Source: Posidonia oceanica
Taxonomy: Eukaryota > Streptophyta > Magnoliopsida > Alismatales > Posidoniaceae
Direction of reading: 5' to 3'
Length of the DNA: 64,000 nt
Assembly: GCA_037176725.1 (NCBI GenBank)
Contig: JAZBRS010000011.1
Coordinates: 496,001 to 560,000 of the forward strand
Part shown: positions 43,829 to 54,472 of the stretch, one piece after another
Numbering within the stretch: the stretch's first letter is position 1
How the letters are laid out: every line of letters begins with the position of its first letter
Translations under genes and position numbers: made by a program
The notes under the pieces: model-generated
The model's input: the letters and a program-made list of their open reading frames with translations, nothing else
What the model was told of the DNA's origin: nothing
The model's database searches: none

Positions 43829-44050
43829 CTCAACCCTAGTTGTTGGTGGCAGGTTCCAGCTCTGATTGGTAATAAACCTACTGACTCGACAAGATAGATC
43901 ACATGCAAGGTCTTGTCTCAGTCAATCACCCACGTGTGAAATCAATGGCTAGCGACCAAGCCACGGATCAAGGAAGAAATTGGTGCAGCGGCCATCGCCC
44001 AGCCTGTAGCTCAACAGATTGACCGCCAAATGACGCACACTGAGGATGCC

Positions 44051-45839
44051 TCACCATGCCCATGAGGCCTGCTGCGGTGGTCGAGAACACCAAATGGATC
44101 CCCCTCGGATGTATTTGCGTCGCATCCACTTCACCCAAAGCGCCTCTTTGTTGGTTTCAATCTCCCACAGCAGACGGAGAAGGCTCACTTTGTTACAGCC
44201 AATTGTTCGACGTATACTCAACCCACCTTCAGCCTTCGGTCGACAGACATTCTTCCAGGAGATGACATTTTTCTTGGGTCCCAAACCGTACCAAAGGAAG
44301 CCTAGCAATAATTTGTCAATCTCCTTGTGCACATTGGCTGGAAGATTGAAGATAGATAACCAGTATAGGTGCATGGCGGACAACACTGACTTGATTAGTT
44401 CTGTCCTCCCAGCGAAGGAGAGCAATCTTGCTTTCCAGGATTGAAGCCGTTGCTTGATCGCTTGGATCAGTGGCAGGCATGCGCCCTCAGTTAAGCGTTT
44501 GGAGATCAATGGGAGACTCAGATAGCGAATGGGGAGTTCACCTTGGCTGAGCCCGAGGTGAGAAGAGATCTAGCTCCTACGCTGCACTGCTCCTCCATAG
44601 AAAATGACGCTCTTTTCATAGTTGATCATCATCCCCGAGAGGGAGGAGAAATGGTCTAAAATGCTCTTAAGTTTCCTAGCATTCTTCTTGTCTGCCCAAA
44701 GAAAGATTATGACATCATCCGCAAAGATGATGTGTGAGATTGTAACAGCTCCACAAGAAATTGGATCAATCTTGCCGCTCTCCTCTGCTTTTTTGAATAA
44801 CGCAAAGAGGACCTGCATAGTTAGCAAGAAAAGATATGGGGAGAGAGGATCCCCTTGATGAATCCCATTTTTAGAGGTAAAGATTGGGGAGCGCTCTCCA
44901 TTAATCTACAAAGCAAAGGAAGGGTTCATGCATGCCTCAGCCACCTAATCCACTTACTGTCAAGACCAAGGCTAAGCATCACGTCACAGATAAATTGGCG
45001 ACTAATCGAATGCACATCCTGGCCCTCCCCTGGCCCGAGTGCAGATTGTGGCATAATTCATGGGCCAACAGAATCGAATCTGTGATTCTACGTCCAGAGA
45101 TGAAAGCAGATTGGTTCTGATCGATGAGCTTGGGCATGAGAGTCTTCAATCTGTTAGCCATTAGCTTTGCCAAGATCCTGTACACCATGTTATACAGAGC
45201 GATCGGCCTGTAATCCTCAATCGATGTCGTGACCGCCTTCTTGGGGATTAAGCATAATAAAGTGTGGTTCACCTGGCACAGCAGCAGACTTGACTTGAGA
45301 AAGTTGTTTACCCCACCCAGCAAGTCATCATCACGGTAGAAACCCCCGTTGAAACCATCAACACCTGGCGCTCGATTAGGGTTCAGATCCTTGATGATGC
45401 CATTCAGTTCCTCCATAGACGTGTGGGCGCAGAGTGAATTGTTGTCGTCTTGAGTGATCACAGATGTGAGCAAGTTCATAGGGAGTCGATCACTGCATTG
45501 GGGTTGGTTGTAGATATGCTTGAAGCGGTCCATAAAGAGAGCAATGATACTGGGATTGTCATTTAAGATGACCCCATTATCCTCCAGATTCCGAATGGTG
45601 TTCTTAGCTCTTCTGGCTTTGACAGATGCATGGAAGAATTTGGTATTGGCATCCCCTTCGTGCAGCCAATGGATGCAAGATTGCTGCCTCGCTCTCGACT
45701 CTTCCATCCTGTGGAGATCAGTAAGTTGAATTCTGTAATGCCTGAAGTAAGACAGAGCTGGAGGGGTCAGAGTCCAACGCAGTTTGAATGGCAGTGAGTG
45801 ACGCCGTACATTTGAGGATTCTGTCAGGAGCATTTCCAA
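44051..45839 (-). pseudogene. LINE ORF2 part 2: reverse transcriptase, frameshifted
   Basis: Spacer with EESRARQQSCIHWLHEGDAN TKFFH, then RT: LNPNRAPGVDGFNGGFYRD, IPKKAVTTSIEDYRPIALYN, NQSAFISGRRITDSILLAHE. Shifts occur near 45000 and 44860. The catalytic box ISHIIFADDVIIF lies about 44750-44710. The thumb continues through KSVIFYGG and LSFAGRTELIKSVLSAMHLY with PKAEGGLSIR to 44051. More than three breaks exist. Confidence 0.85.
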
Positions 45840-45933
45840 ACATCGTCTTGGCCTAGGGGATTAATTGAGCCTTGAGATTGGCCAGTTTCTTGGTAAATCT
45901 AAACATTGGATTTCCCCTAATCTGGTAGCTCCA

Positions 45934-46704
45934 TTACCTCTCTACTAATGGAAGGAAGCTGGGGTGAGCAGTCCAGTGGTTGGAGAATTTGAATCCACCA
46001 TTGACGTGCCCCCCGTCCATCGAGAGAGTGATAAGAATGGGGCAGTGATCGCTGAGTAGTCTAGGTGCCACATATGCACTGCAATGAGGGAAAGAATCTA
46101 CACAGCTCTGGTTATAGAGGGTGCGATCCAATCTGCAGAGCGTGGGGTTGGTGTGATGCATATTGCTCCATGTGAAGGTAGCCCCTGTAGTGGGCAATTC
46201 CATCAGAGCAGCTCCGTCTATAAATGACTTGAAATTCGACATAGCTGTGGTATTTCTGTATGTCGAGCCTCTTTTTTCCGCCTCATTGCGAATACAATTG
46301 AAATCCCCCACGATGATCCACAGGTGAGTAGTTTGAAAGACGAGTAAGTCCTCCCATAGTTGCCTCCTCAAGCTGAGGTCATTTGCTCTGTACACCACAG
46401 AGATGTAAAAACTGGGAAGGGAGAGATGAGGGTGGGCTTCCAGTAGTAGATATTGGCTTGATTCTGCCACTTTATTCAGCATGATGTTGTGCTTGTTCCA
46501 GAGAACAAGAATCCTCCCTGAAGGGTCCGAGGAGTGGTTATCGAAATCATACCAGTGTCTAGAAATAACACGATCCATGTCATGCTTAATTTTATGCTCC
46601 AGAAGGCATATGACATCACACTTATTCCATCGAGTATAATCTCTGATATCACAGAGTTTCCCGATGTTATTGATGCCTCGCACATTCCAGCAGAGGACTA
46701 ACAT
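45934..46704 (-). pseudogene. LINE ORF2 part 1: APE-type endonuclease
   Basis: Open for 256 codons from MLVLCWNVRGINN. Landmarks: WNVRG, LLEHKI, ILVLWNKHNI, IVGDFNCI, FTWSNMHHTNPTLCRLDRTL and a terminal LLSDHCPI with the SDH catalytic motif. The usual L-x-E-T is replaced by L-x-E-H. The enzyme nicks the target to prime reverse transcription. A frame break separates it from RT. Confidence 0.85.
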
Positions 46705-46973
46705 GTTGGATTCGACGGGCGTCCAGACTCTTGGAGCTCACAGCTATCTGTATCACTATGGTCTGTCCCCGGCAAACGAGGGTGAATCGTCTTCCTCATT
46801 TGTTTAGCTTTCTAAATTAAGGATTCTACTTCGTCGTCAGATGATCGCAGAATGGCAAAAGAGTTCGACCCTTTCTTGGGGGAGGTTGCAGTAAGCTTGC
46901 GTGCATGGGGGGTGGCCTTGTAAACAGGTTTCGCCCCCTGTTTGGGTGCATGTTTAACAGGAGTGGTGGATAG

Positions 46974-48070
46974 TTACCCACCAGCTGATGCCATTTCCAT
47001 CTGGGCAGCTCCAGAGGATGTTGCTTGCTCAGTAGATCCAGAGGTAGCTTCATCAGCTGGAGATGCATCCGGGGATGATGGTCTTGTTGTGACCAGAGGC
47101 ATTACATTCACATTCCCATCTGGCTGTTCTTGAGTACCCAAACCTGTGTCTACTGAAGGACCAGCCCCAATTGGTGTGCAAGATCCTTGCTTGTGTCCAA
47201 AAGAGTTGCAGTCACAGCAAGGTTTCGGCTCCCAATCATAATCAATCCAGATCTCCTCGCTTGTGCCATCCACCTCCATTGTTGTGGCTCTTGGGAAAGA
47301 GAAGGATACATCAATTTCCACACAAACTCTTGCATAATCCACCCGCTGGCCTCTCGCTGTAGCTTCATCCATGCACAGAGGCATACCCAAGGTGCTGGCT
47401 GCCCTACCAATGAGCGTTGGAGACCAGTACCAGAGTGGAAGTTTCGGAAATTTAATCCATATTGGGATCGACGTGAGCTTCTCCTTTTCAAATTTGGAGT
47501 CAACCGACCAAGGGCGCAGCACCAAAGGCTTGCCCCGAACAAACCAGGGACCTCCCTCCAAAGCTTTGCGCTTGTCATCCTCCTCTGAGAATTTAAATAA
47601 TAGGAAACCAGCCATATTTTCTTAAAGTATACCGCCAGCGTTGGTACGTAGGGGCGGAGGCCAATGAAGTACCCCATCAACACCCTCTCCCAGCTGGCCG
47701 CCGTTTTGTCCACCTCCTCTTTCGGACACACAGCTACTTTCACCCCGTCTTTGATCACCAGAGTAAAATATTGTAGAGCTCTTGGAGACCACTCCTTTGG
47801 ACTCGAGCATTTCTCCGCCCAGGACGTCGGGCAACTAGCGACCGGGGCCACCACTAGAACCCTAGACACACTGGAGTGCGACCGAGCGGATCTAGGTCGC
47901 TTAGAGCGAGACCTGTTCCTCCTGACCTAGGGGTGAAGACCCCTACCACCTCGTCCCCTGGGGAATGAGTTTCCCATACCCTTGCCTCCCAAGGTGCTAG
48001 GATGCTCGTCGGCCGCCAGAGTATTCCTTAGCGTGCATGAAGAGCCCGCCTGATTAGAGCCAGGATCCAT
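46974..48070 (-). pseudogene. LINE ORF1: DUF4283 domain and CCHC knuckle
   Basis: Likely start ATG at 48070 (MDPGSNQAGSS), one TAG near 47933, then open to a frameshift near 47617. DUF4283 features: AASWERVLMGYFIGLRPYVP, FLLFKFSEEDDKRKALEGG, PWFVRGKPLVLRPWS and IPIWIKFPKLPLWYWS. A zinc knuckle (CCDCNSFGHKQGSC) follows, then a low-complexity Ser/Thr/Pro tail. ORF1 of plant L1 elements is the nucleic-acid-binding partner of the element RNA. Confidence 0.8.
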
Positions 48071-48130
48071 TGCTAACAGCGTCGGCCCCACCTAATCCGC
48101 CATTTCAAAATTGAGCAGTCGGGAGGGAAA

Positions 48131-48880
48131 TCGGCTAAGCACAGTGCACTGTGCTAATGGGCCAAATAACCCAGCCCGCCAAAACTAAAAATGACCGCCC
48201 AAATGAAATTGAAAGGGTGGGAGGAGGGAAACCCTCCAAGAGAACCCAAATCCTAGAGAGAAGTTGGAGCTTCTCACTCTAGAAGTTGGAACTTCTTTTT
48301 AATATTACTTTACTATTAGCACTCATACATTACTAGCAACAATAACTTTTAATCTATATGTGTCTGCTATTGTTATACTATTGTATTTTAATATAAATCA
48401 ATTATTTTATCATTCAATTGGAATTTACGCTTGCAAAAAAACAATAAGCATTTCTACATCTCTAATTATGATTCTAATATCTAGAAAAATGCATACAAAA
48501 CCATAGCATTACTCTACTGAGATAACTGCATCATAGTTCAGATATTCTTTAGATCATTGCATTTTATATATCACCTTCTATTCTATAGTAGTGTTGATAT
48601 AATCATGTGTATCAAAAACTACTTCGATTAGGATTGTCTGACATAATAGTTCTTTGAGTTGTGTATTGAGACAAATATAAATCAAGCGAATTGATGTCTA
48701 TCTTCAATGATTTAGCGTCACAAATAATTCTTAAAATCAAATTTTGTTGAAAATAAACAATTTAATTTTGATGATAATGTTGAAAACTGAAGTATAAGTC
48801 TGTTACTATTCTTTGTCTACTTTTAGTCCAGACTTCATCAGAAGTAGGCGACAGTATTTCCTCATCCTTCTGTTACAAGG
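48131..48880. other. LINE 5' leader end and AT-rich spacer
   Basis: 48131-48300 is probably the LINE 5' UTR; it ends with a small inverted repeat (GAGAAGTTGGAGCTTCTC). 48300-48880 is AT-rich with no gene seen. Confidence 0.4.
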
Positions 48881-48884
48881 TATC

Positions 48885-49965
48885 GAGCAAGTGAGACTTC
48901 GTCCGTTTGGTGTGAAGTCGTGCCTCGTCCGTCCGGTATGAAGTCGTGCAAAAGGTGGACTAATCCTCATCCATCAGCTACGAGGAATCAAGCAGGCGGG
49001 ACTTCGTCCGTCCATTACGAGGTCACGTGAAGGGAGAGCATGTCCTCATCCGATTGATACGAGGAATCAAGCAGGCGGGATTATGCTTGCCAGGCACGAA
49101 GTTGAGCTAAGAGACCATGTCCACGTCCGTCTGGTACGAGAAATCAAGCAGGCAGGACTTCGTCTGGCTAGTACGAAGTCGCATGATTGGATGACATGTC
49201 CTCATCCGTCCGGTACGAGAAATCAAGCAGGTGAGCATTCGTCCATCCATTACGAAGTCACGTGAAAGGTGGGCTTGTCCTTGTCTGTCCGGTACGAGGA
49301 ATCAAGCAGGCCGGACTTCGTCTGTCTGGTACAAAGTCGCACGAAAGGAGGGCTTGTCCTAGTCCATCCAGTACGAGGTTTCAAGCAGGTTGTACTTCGT
49401 TCGTCTAGTACGAAGTCACACGAAAGGAGAGCTTGACCTCGTCTGTCCGATACGAGGAATTAAGTAGGCAGGACTTCCCAACGTCTGGTACAAAGTCGTG
49501 CGAAAGGAGAACATGCCCACGTTCGTCTGGTTCGAAGTCAGGTGAAAGGAGAGCTGGTGCTCATCCGTCTGGTACGAGGAATCAAGCTGGTGGGACTTCG
49601 TCCCGTCAATACGAAGTTGCGCGAAAGGAAAGCTTGTCATTGTCTGTTCGGTACAAGGAAAGAAGCGGTAGGGACTTCGCTCGTGCGGTATGAAGTCGCA
49701 CGAAAGGTGGGCTCGCCCTTGTCCATCTGGTATGATGAATCATGTCGGCTAGACGGACGTCCAGTACAAAGTCGCGCGAAACGAGAGTATGTTTTCGTCC
49801 ATCCGGTACGTGGAATCAAGCAAGCGAGACTTCGTCTGTTTGGAGAAAGTCATGCGAAAGTAGTACTTGTCCATGTCCAACCAGAAGGAGGAATCAATTT
49901 GGTGGGATTTGTCTATCCAGTACGAAGTCTCGGGAGCAGGCAGTGCCTATATGGCAAGCTTGTCT
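48885..49965 (+). repeat. 79-bp tandem array, each unit with two alternating hairpins
   Basis: CGAGGAATCAAGCAGG or a variant recurs at 48981, 49060, 49137, 49215, 49295, 49374 and 49453, i.e. every 77-80 bp, about 13 units in total. Each unit contains two half-units: ACTTCGT, 9 nt, ACGAAGT and CCTCGT, 9 nt, ACGAGG. Clear examples are 49157-49179, 49394-49416 and 49437-49457. One half-unit is duplicated near 49533. It lies immediately upstream of the Tekay integrase. Confidence 0.85.
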
Positions 49966-49974
49966 GTTCGTCCC

Positions 49975-51430
49975 AAGTTAGTGGAGTTCATTATTGCTTG
50001 TCAGCAGACAGATTTCTTCTTTCAGGCGACTGTTGAGAAGTTGCACGCTGGGGAAGCGTCGGACTTTTCTCTTGGCGTACATGGGGAGCTGAGGTTTGAT
50101 CAGCGCTTGTTTGTGCCCCAGTACGAGGAGGCCAGGCGGAGGTTACTGGATGAAGCTCATAGATCCAAGTACACCGTCCACCCAGGATCCACGAAGATGT
50201 ATCGAGATCTGAAGTACAATTTTTGGTGGCCTGGCATGAAGAGAGAGAAGTTGCTGACTATGTGGCAAGGTGTGTGACCTGCCAGCTAGTCAAGGCAGAG
50301 CACCAGAGACCTGGAGGAACTTTACAGCCTTTGAGTATACCGGAATGGAAATGGGAGCACCTCTCTATGGATTTTGTGACTGGGTTGTCGCGTTCTCTGA
50401 GGAAGAACGACACCATGTGGGTGATCGTTGATCGGTTAACCAAGTCAGCTCATTTTCTTGCTATCCGAGTGAATCTTCCTTTACGACGGTTGGCAGAACT
50501 GTACGTATCAGAGATTGTTCGGCTGCATGGTGTTCCTGTATCCATTGTGTCTGATAGAGACACGTGGTTTACCTCAAGGTTCTGAAGGACTCTGCAGAAG
50601 GCTTTTGGCACGGTACTCAATTTCAGTACAGCTTTCCACCCTCAGTCGGATGGTCAGACAGAGAGGACTATCCAGACTCTAGAGGATAGGTTGAGAGCTT
50701 GTGCCCTGGATTTGCAAGGAAGTTGGGAGGACCACCTGCCGATGGTTGAGTTTGCTTACAACAATAGCTACCACTCTAGCATCAGGATGGCACCATACGA
50801 GGCTCTGTATGGTAGGCCCTGCAGATCTCCGGTTTGCTAGAGCGAGGTAGGTGAGCGGTAGCTTCTTGGTCCAAAGTTTGTGCAGCAGTATGTGGACAAG
50901 GTGGACTTGATTCGCAGAAGGCTTCTAACTGCACAGAGTCGGCAGAAGAGTTATGCTGACCGGAGGCGGAGACCGTTGGAGTTTCTGGTGGGAGACTTTG
51001 TGTTCTTGAAGGTTTCACCGACCAAAGGTGTGAAGAGGTTTGACAAGCGTGGGAAGCTGAGTCCCCACTATATTGGCCCGTACCAGATCACGCAGAGGGT
51101 TGGTGAAGTTGCCTATAGATTGGCCCTACCACCAGAGCTGTCGGCAGTGCACAGCGTGTTCCATGTCTCCATGCTGAGGAAGTGTCTGGCTGATGTTTCA
51201 TAGGTGATCCCTGTTCAGCCGAAGGTGCTCTAGGAAGATCTCTCCTTTGTTGAGGAGGCGGTCCAGATTGTTGATCGCATAGAACAGGTGTTGCGGAATA
51301 AGGTAATTCCGCTGGTTCTTGTGAGATGGCAGCATCATGAAGCAAAAGAGGCCACTTGAGAGCGCGAGGATGGCATCCTTGCTCGGTACCCGCACCTTTT
51401 CGCTTACCCTTGATTTTGGGGGCGAAATCC
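49975..51430 (+). pseudogene. Tekay/Del-type gypsy integrase with chromodomain-type tail
   Basis: Reads SKLVEFIIACQQTDFF, LGVHGELRFDQRLFVPQYE, HRSKYTVHPGSTKMYRDLK with the zinc-ligand histidines, then after a shift near 50245 [134 protein letters not shown] and VIPLVLVRWQHH. One frame (from 50223) carries TGA 50583, TAG 50838, 50859 and 51201. RT, gag and protease are missing; the hairpin array stands in their place. Confidence 0.9.
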
Positions 51431-51448
51431 TTTTTTAGGTATTTATGA
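51431..51448 (+). other. Decayed polypurine tract before LTR A
   Basis: TTTTTTAGGTATTTATGA directly precedes the LTR start TGTAACATCC. The purine run is eroded compared with the minus-strand copy (AAAGAGGGTAGGA). Confidence 0.4.
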
Positions 51449-51642
51449 TGTAACATCCGGGAATTCATTTTCCTTGTAATTATGCTTGTTTAATGAATTC
51501 CTTGACTTTGGTCAGGTGTTATTGGCCTCGTGGGCCCCACTTGAGTTGTTGTAGGCCCCATCTATGGTATGTATGGGTCTCCACTTGTATTGTTGTGGTA
51601 GACTCCCACTTGTGGTGGTTGGTGGGACAGATTGTGGTCTGG

Positions 51643-51740
51643 TCCCTGTGTTTCTCTCTTTCTCTCTCTCTCTTTCTCTCCCTTTCTCTCTCTCTCTCTC
51701 TCCCTCTCCCTCCTTCCCTCTCTCTCTCTCCTTCCCACCC
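51643..51740. repeat. CT microsatellite in LTR A
   Basis: Runs of CTCTCTCT and CCCTCTCC. LTR B has a comparable pyrimidine-rich tract at 59080-59390 in the same relative position. Confidence 0.85.
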
Positions 51741-52799
51741 CCTCATCCCCCTCACGTGCCTCCCCCTTCTCTTTTCCTCTCCCCCCTTCCCACGCACGTG
51801 TCCCCTTCATCCCCTGTGCGTGCCGAGCTCTCCCCCTCACCCTCATGCCTGTTCCTCCTCCTCCTCGCGTGCGGTGCCCTAGCCGGCACAACCTCCCTCC
51901 TTCTCCCCCTCTCCCCCACCCGTCTCTCCCCCTCCTTCCTCTCCCTTCCTCCTCCTTCCCCCTTCCTCCCCCTCCTGTCCTCTCCTTCTTCCTCCTCTTC
52001 CTCTCCTCTGTTGTGGCGGAAACGTGGTGGTGGCTGACGTGCGGTGGCCGACGGTGCTGTGGTGAGCGAGCTCTGGTCGTCGTCCTGGTGGAGCTGCGTG
52101 CCCGTGTGGAGCTCAGTGTGCGTGTGGATCGCCGGTGGACGGAGGTTGTCCCTCTGTCCCAAGGTACACGCCTCGCCTTAGGAGCCTAAATATTTAGAAT
52201 TTGCCTTGCTTGTGTCCCTTGCCACGTTTTGTATGTTATATTTGAGTTTGGCAATTTTTAGGGATTTATATGCATTTAGGCGAATTTAATTGGTTTCAGT
52301 AGGTTTATAACTTAAATGTGGTTTTCCGCTGTTTGATGAGGTTGAATGCTCTCAAATGGCTTAATTATAATTTTATTGTGTGCCTTGCCATGTTTATATG
52401 CTATGGTAGAGGTTTGGTAATTTTTAGAGATTTATTGTGGTTTTTGGCCAAATTTATGGCCCGAGCGGCTTAATTGCCTAATTATTGGTTTTCTAGTGGA
52501 TTCCGGTGTTTTGGGCCTCGGATTGAGGCGATTGTGATATATTTGTGTTGCTCGAGTTGAGACGTTCGTTTGCATGTGTTGCACGCCCGGTTTGGCGTGG
52601 ATTTGATATTGTTTCGGGATTTTTATAGAAATTGACTTGAATATTGGATTTTCGGTGTTTTCTTGTGTTGCGTGCCTCGGAATGCCATATCGAGGGTATG
52701 GTTGCATTCCTTGTTTTATTTTGGAGATTCCGGTATATGGTACGCTAGTTTTAGAGTTTGATTCGGGCGTTTGGGGTTTTAAGTCGGTTGTTTAAGTTT

Positions 52800-52990
52800 T
52801 CTGAACTAGCCTGGAACGGAGCCCCGTTGGTAGAACGGAGTCCCCTTTTTCCCTGGTCCGGAGCACTGTTTTTGGAACGGAGTCCCATTTTCCCTTGGTC
52901 CGGTGCACTGTTTTTGTGCAGAGCCCTATTTCTTGTAGCGAAACGGAGCGCCGGTCCAAAACGGAGTGCCGTTCCAGTGCTGAGTTGTGA
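52800..52990. other. Hairpin-word block of LTR A
   Basis: AACGG-AGCC-CCGTT at about 52815, AACGG-AGTG-CCGTT at about 52958, plus partly matched relatives (AACGGAGTCCCC, AACGGAGTCCCATT, GGAGCGCCGGTCC). It replaces, at the same LTR position, the quite different words of LTR B and LTR C. Confidence 0.65.
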
Positions 52991-54472
52991 ACCTCTGCCT
53001 TGATCCCGCACTCCGGTGAATTTCGACGTGCCGAATCAGAGGCTGAGTGTTTTCTCAGCAAATGTTTTTCAATGTGGTTTCCTCGGTTGGGTTTTTGGGC
53101 TTTTGTGCTTTGGTCCATGATATTTGTTAAATGTTTTCAAAGAGATTTTTGAGGAAAAATATGAATGGTTTGCAAATGGTTTTGCAGAGTTTTTCCGTGG
53201 CTGAAAACCTGGGAGTTGTGTTGGCTGGACCCGGGGATGCGACGGCATTCCTGATGTGTCGCACACTTCGCCTGGGTTGAGGTTTGGGGGAGTCAGGGTG
53301 CTGACCGTACCTAGCGGTATCGTAGCAGCAGACTTGGGAGGTATGATACTCCTACGTAACTGGGCGTGATACCCTAGTTGTTATGGGCATCAGGACTCGC
53401 CTTGTTTTGGGTGCTAGCTGAGCCTAAGGGGTTGGAGCCTCTAGTGGTTCGAAGTACTGAGTTGAGGTAGCCGTATATTAGGCGTGCCCTGTGGTTTGTC
53501 CTGAGTGAGGATAGTTTGCCCAGTTGGGGTGAGTAGCTTTCCCTGGTGGGGGATCGCTTTTGAGGCGTCTCTAGTGACGAGATGCCGAGACGGACATGCT
53601 CCTCCACAGGGCGGGTGTCCGTGGCAGTGCAGTGAGCTACAGGGTTGAGTCCCTGGCTACTACTTGAGGCCAGATTGGTTGCTTGGCGCTAGGCAATACT
53701 ATCAGTTGTGGTTTTATGCCCGTTGGGCTGTGTTTTGTTGTTGCTGGCCGTATTAGGCCTTGAGTTTTGCTCGAGTTTGGCTTTGTGAGTTTTGCTGTTG
53801 TTTGGGCCATATTGGGCCAGTTGCCTTCCGCTTGTGTATGGCGTGAGTTTGTGGTTTGTGTTTTGGGCCGTATTAGGCTAGATGTTTTTCCCCACCTAGT
53901 TATGGCATGTGGCTTTGGTTTGAGCTTTGGGCCGGTGGGCCATTATATTGATTGTGATTTAGTTTTGCGAGGTATTTCCGCCTTGTCTTGGCCAGTAGGC
54001 CGAGTGTTTTCCCAGCTTGAGGGGTTGGAGGGTTTTGAGTGGTTTTAAGGTTTTGGGCCGGTGGACCATGGCTTTGTGAATTTATATTTTGTAAACGCCT
54101 GTCTTCCCTGGTTTTAGCTTGTGGGCTTTGGAAAGGGTGTTTTATTGATTATATTGCTTGTTGTGGACCCAGATTTTGGGGTTTTGTCGGTTGTGCCGTA
54201 TTTGAGGTTTTTCGCCGGTTTCTCGCGTGGTTTTTGCGAGGTGTGTGCTGGGTGACAATTTCGAGGTCACTCACGTGTGCTTTGTGTGGTTTGCAGGTGC
54301 AGATGATTAGCTGGTTTGGAGTATAGTGCATATAGTGGGAGTCACGTAGCTGTCCACTGCAGGTTCCTGGAAATTTGTTGTTAGCCCAGTGATTTGTTGA
54401 AAATGTTGTATTTAATTAAATTTTAAATTTGTTGGGCTTTAGGTTTTGTTGGTAGCGACTTGGGTCGTTACA

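Larger units (their letters stand above)
43376..48130 (-). mobile_element. L1-type LINE, minus strand, lacking its 3' end
   Basis: Contains ORF1 (48070-46974), endonuclease (46704-45934), reverse transcriptase (45839-about 44050) and part of the C-terminal zinc-binding domain (43828-43376). The order is that of plant L1 elements. It stops inside the C-terminal region without 3' UTR or poly-A, abutting the PDS5 fragment. A second related LINE lies at 61531-64000. Confidence 0.85.
51449..54472 (+). mobile_element. Tekay-type LTR A, about 3.0 kb
   Basis: Starts TGTAACATCCGGGAATTC and ends GGGTCGTTACA. Contains GTGGGCCCCA-like phrases near the start, a CT-rich tract (51640-51990), a hairpin-word block (52800-52990), a conserved distal part (GATGCGACG, GTATGATACTC, GGCGTGATACC, GTGTGCTGGGTGAC, CACTCACGTGTG, GTGCAGATGATTAGC). 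Strong similarity to LTR B in the same order. It follows integrase, so it is the 3' LTR of that element. Short ORFs here are not genes. Confidence 0.8.

Noticed and set aside
48885..49965. CRISPR-like array with regular spacing
   Set aside because: Units are contiguous diverged copies without unique spacers, and the genome is a plant.
51493..52189. Ser/Leu/Pro-rich ORFs on both strands in LTR A, and similar ones at 58895-59549
   Set aside because: Caused by CT-rich leader tracts of the LTRs. Different frames are equally open and no family motif is present.
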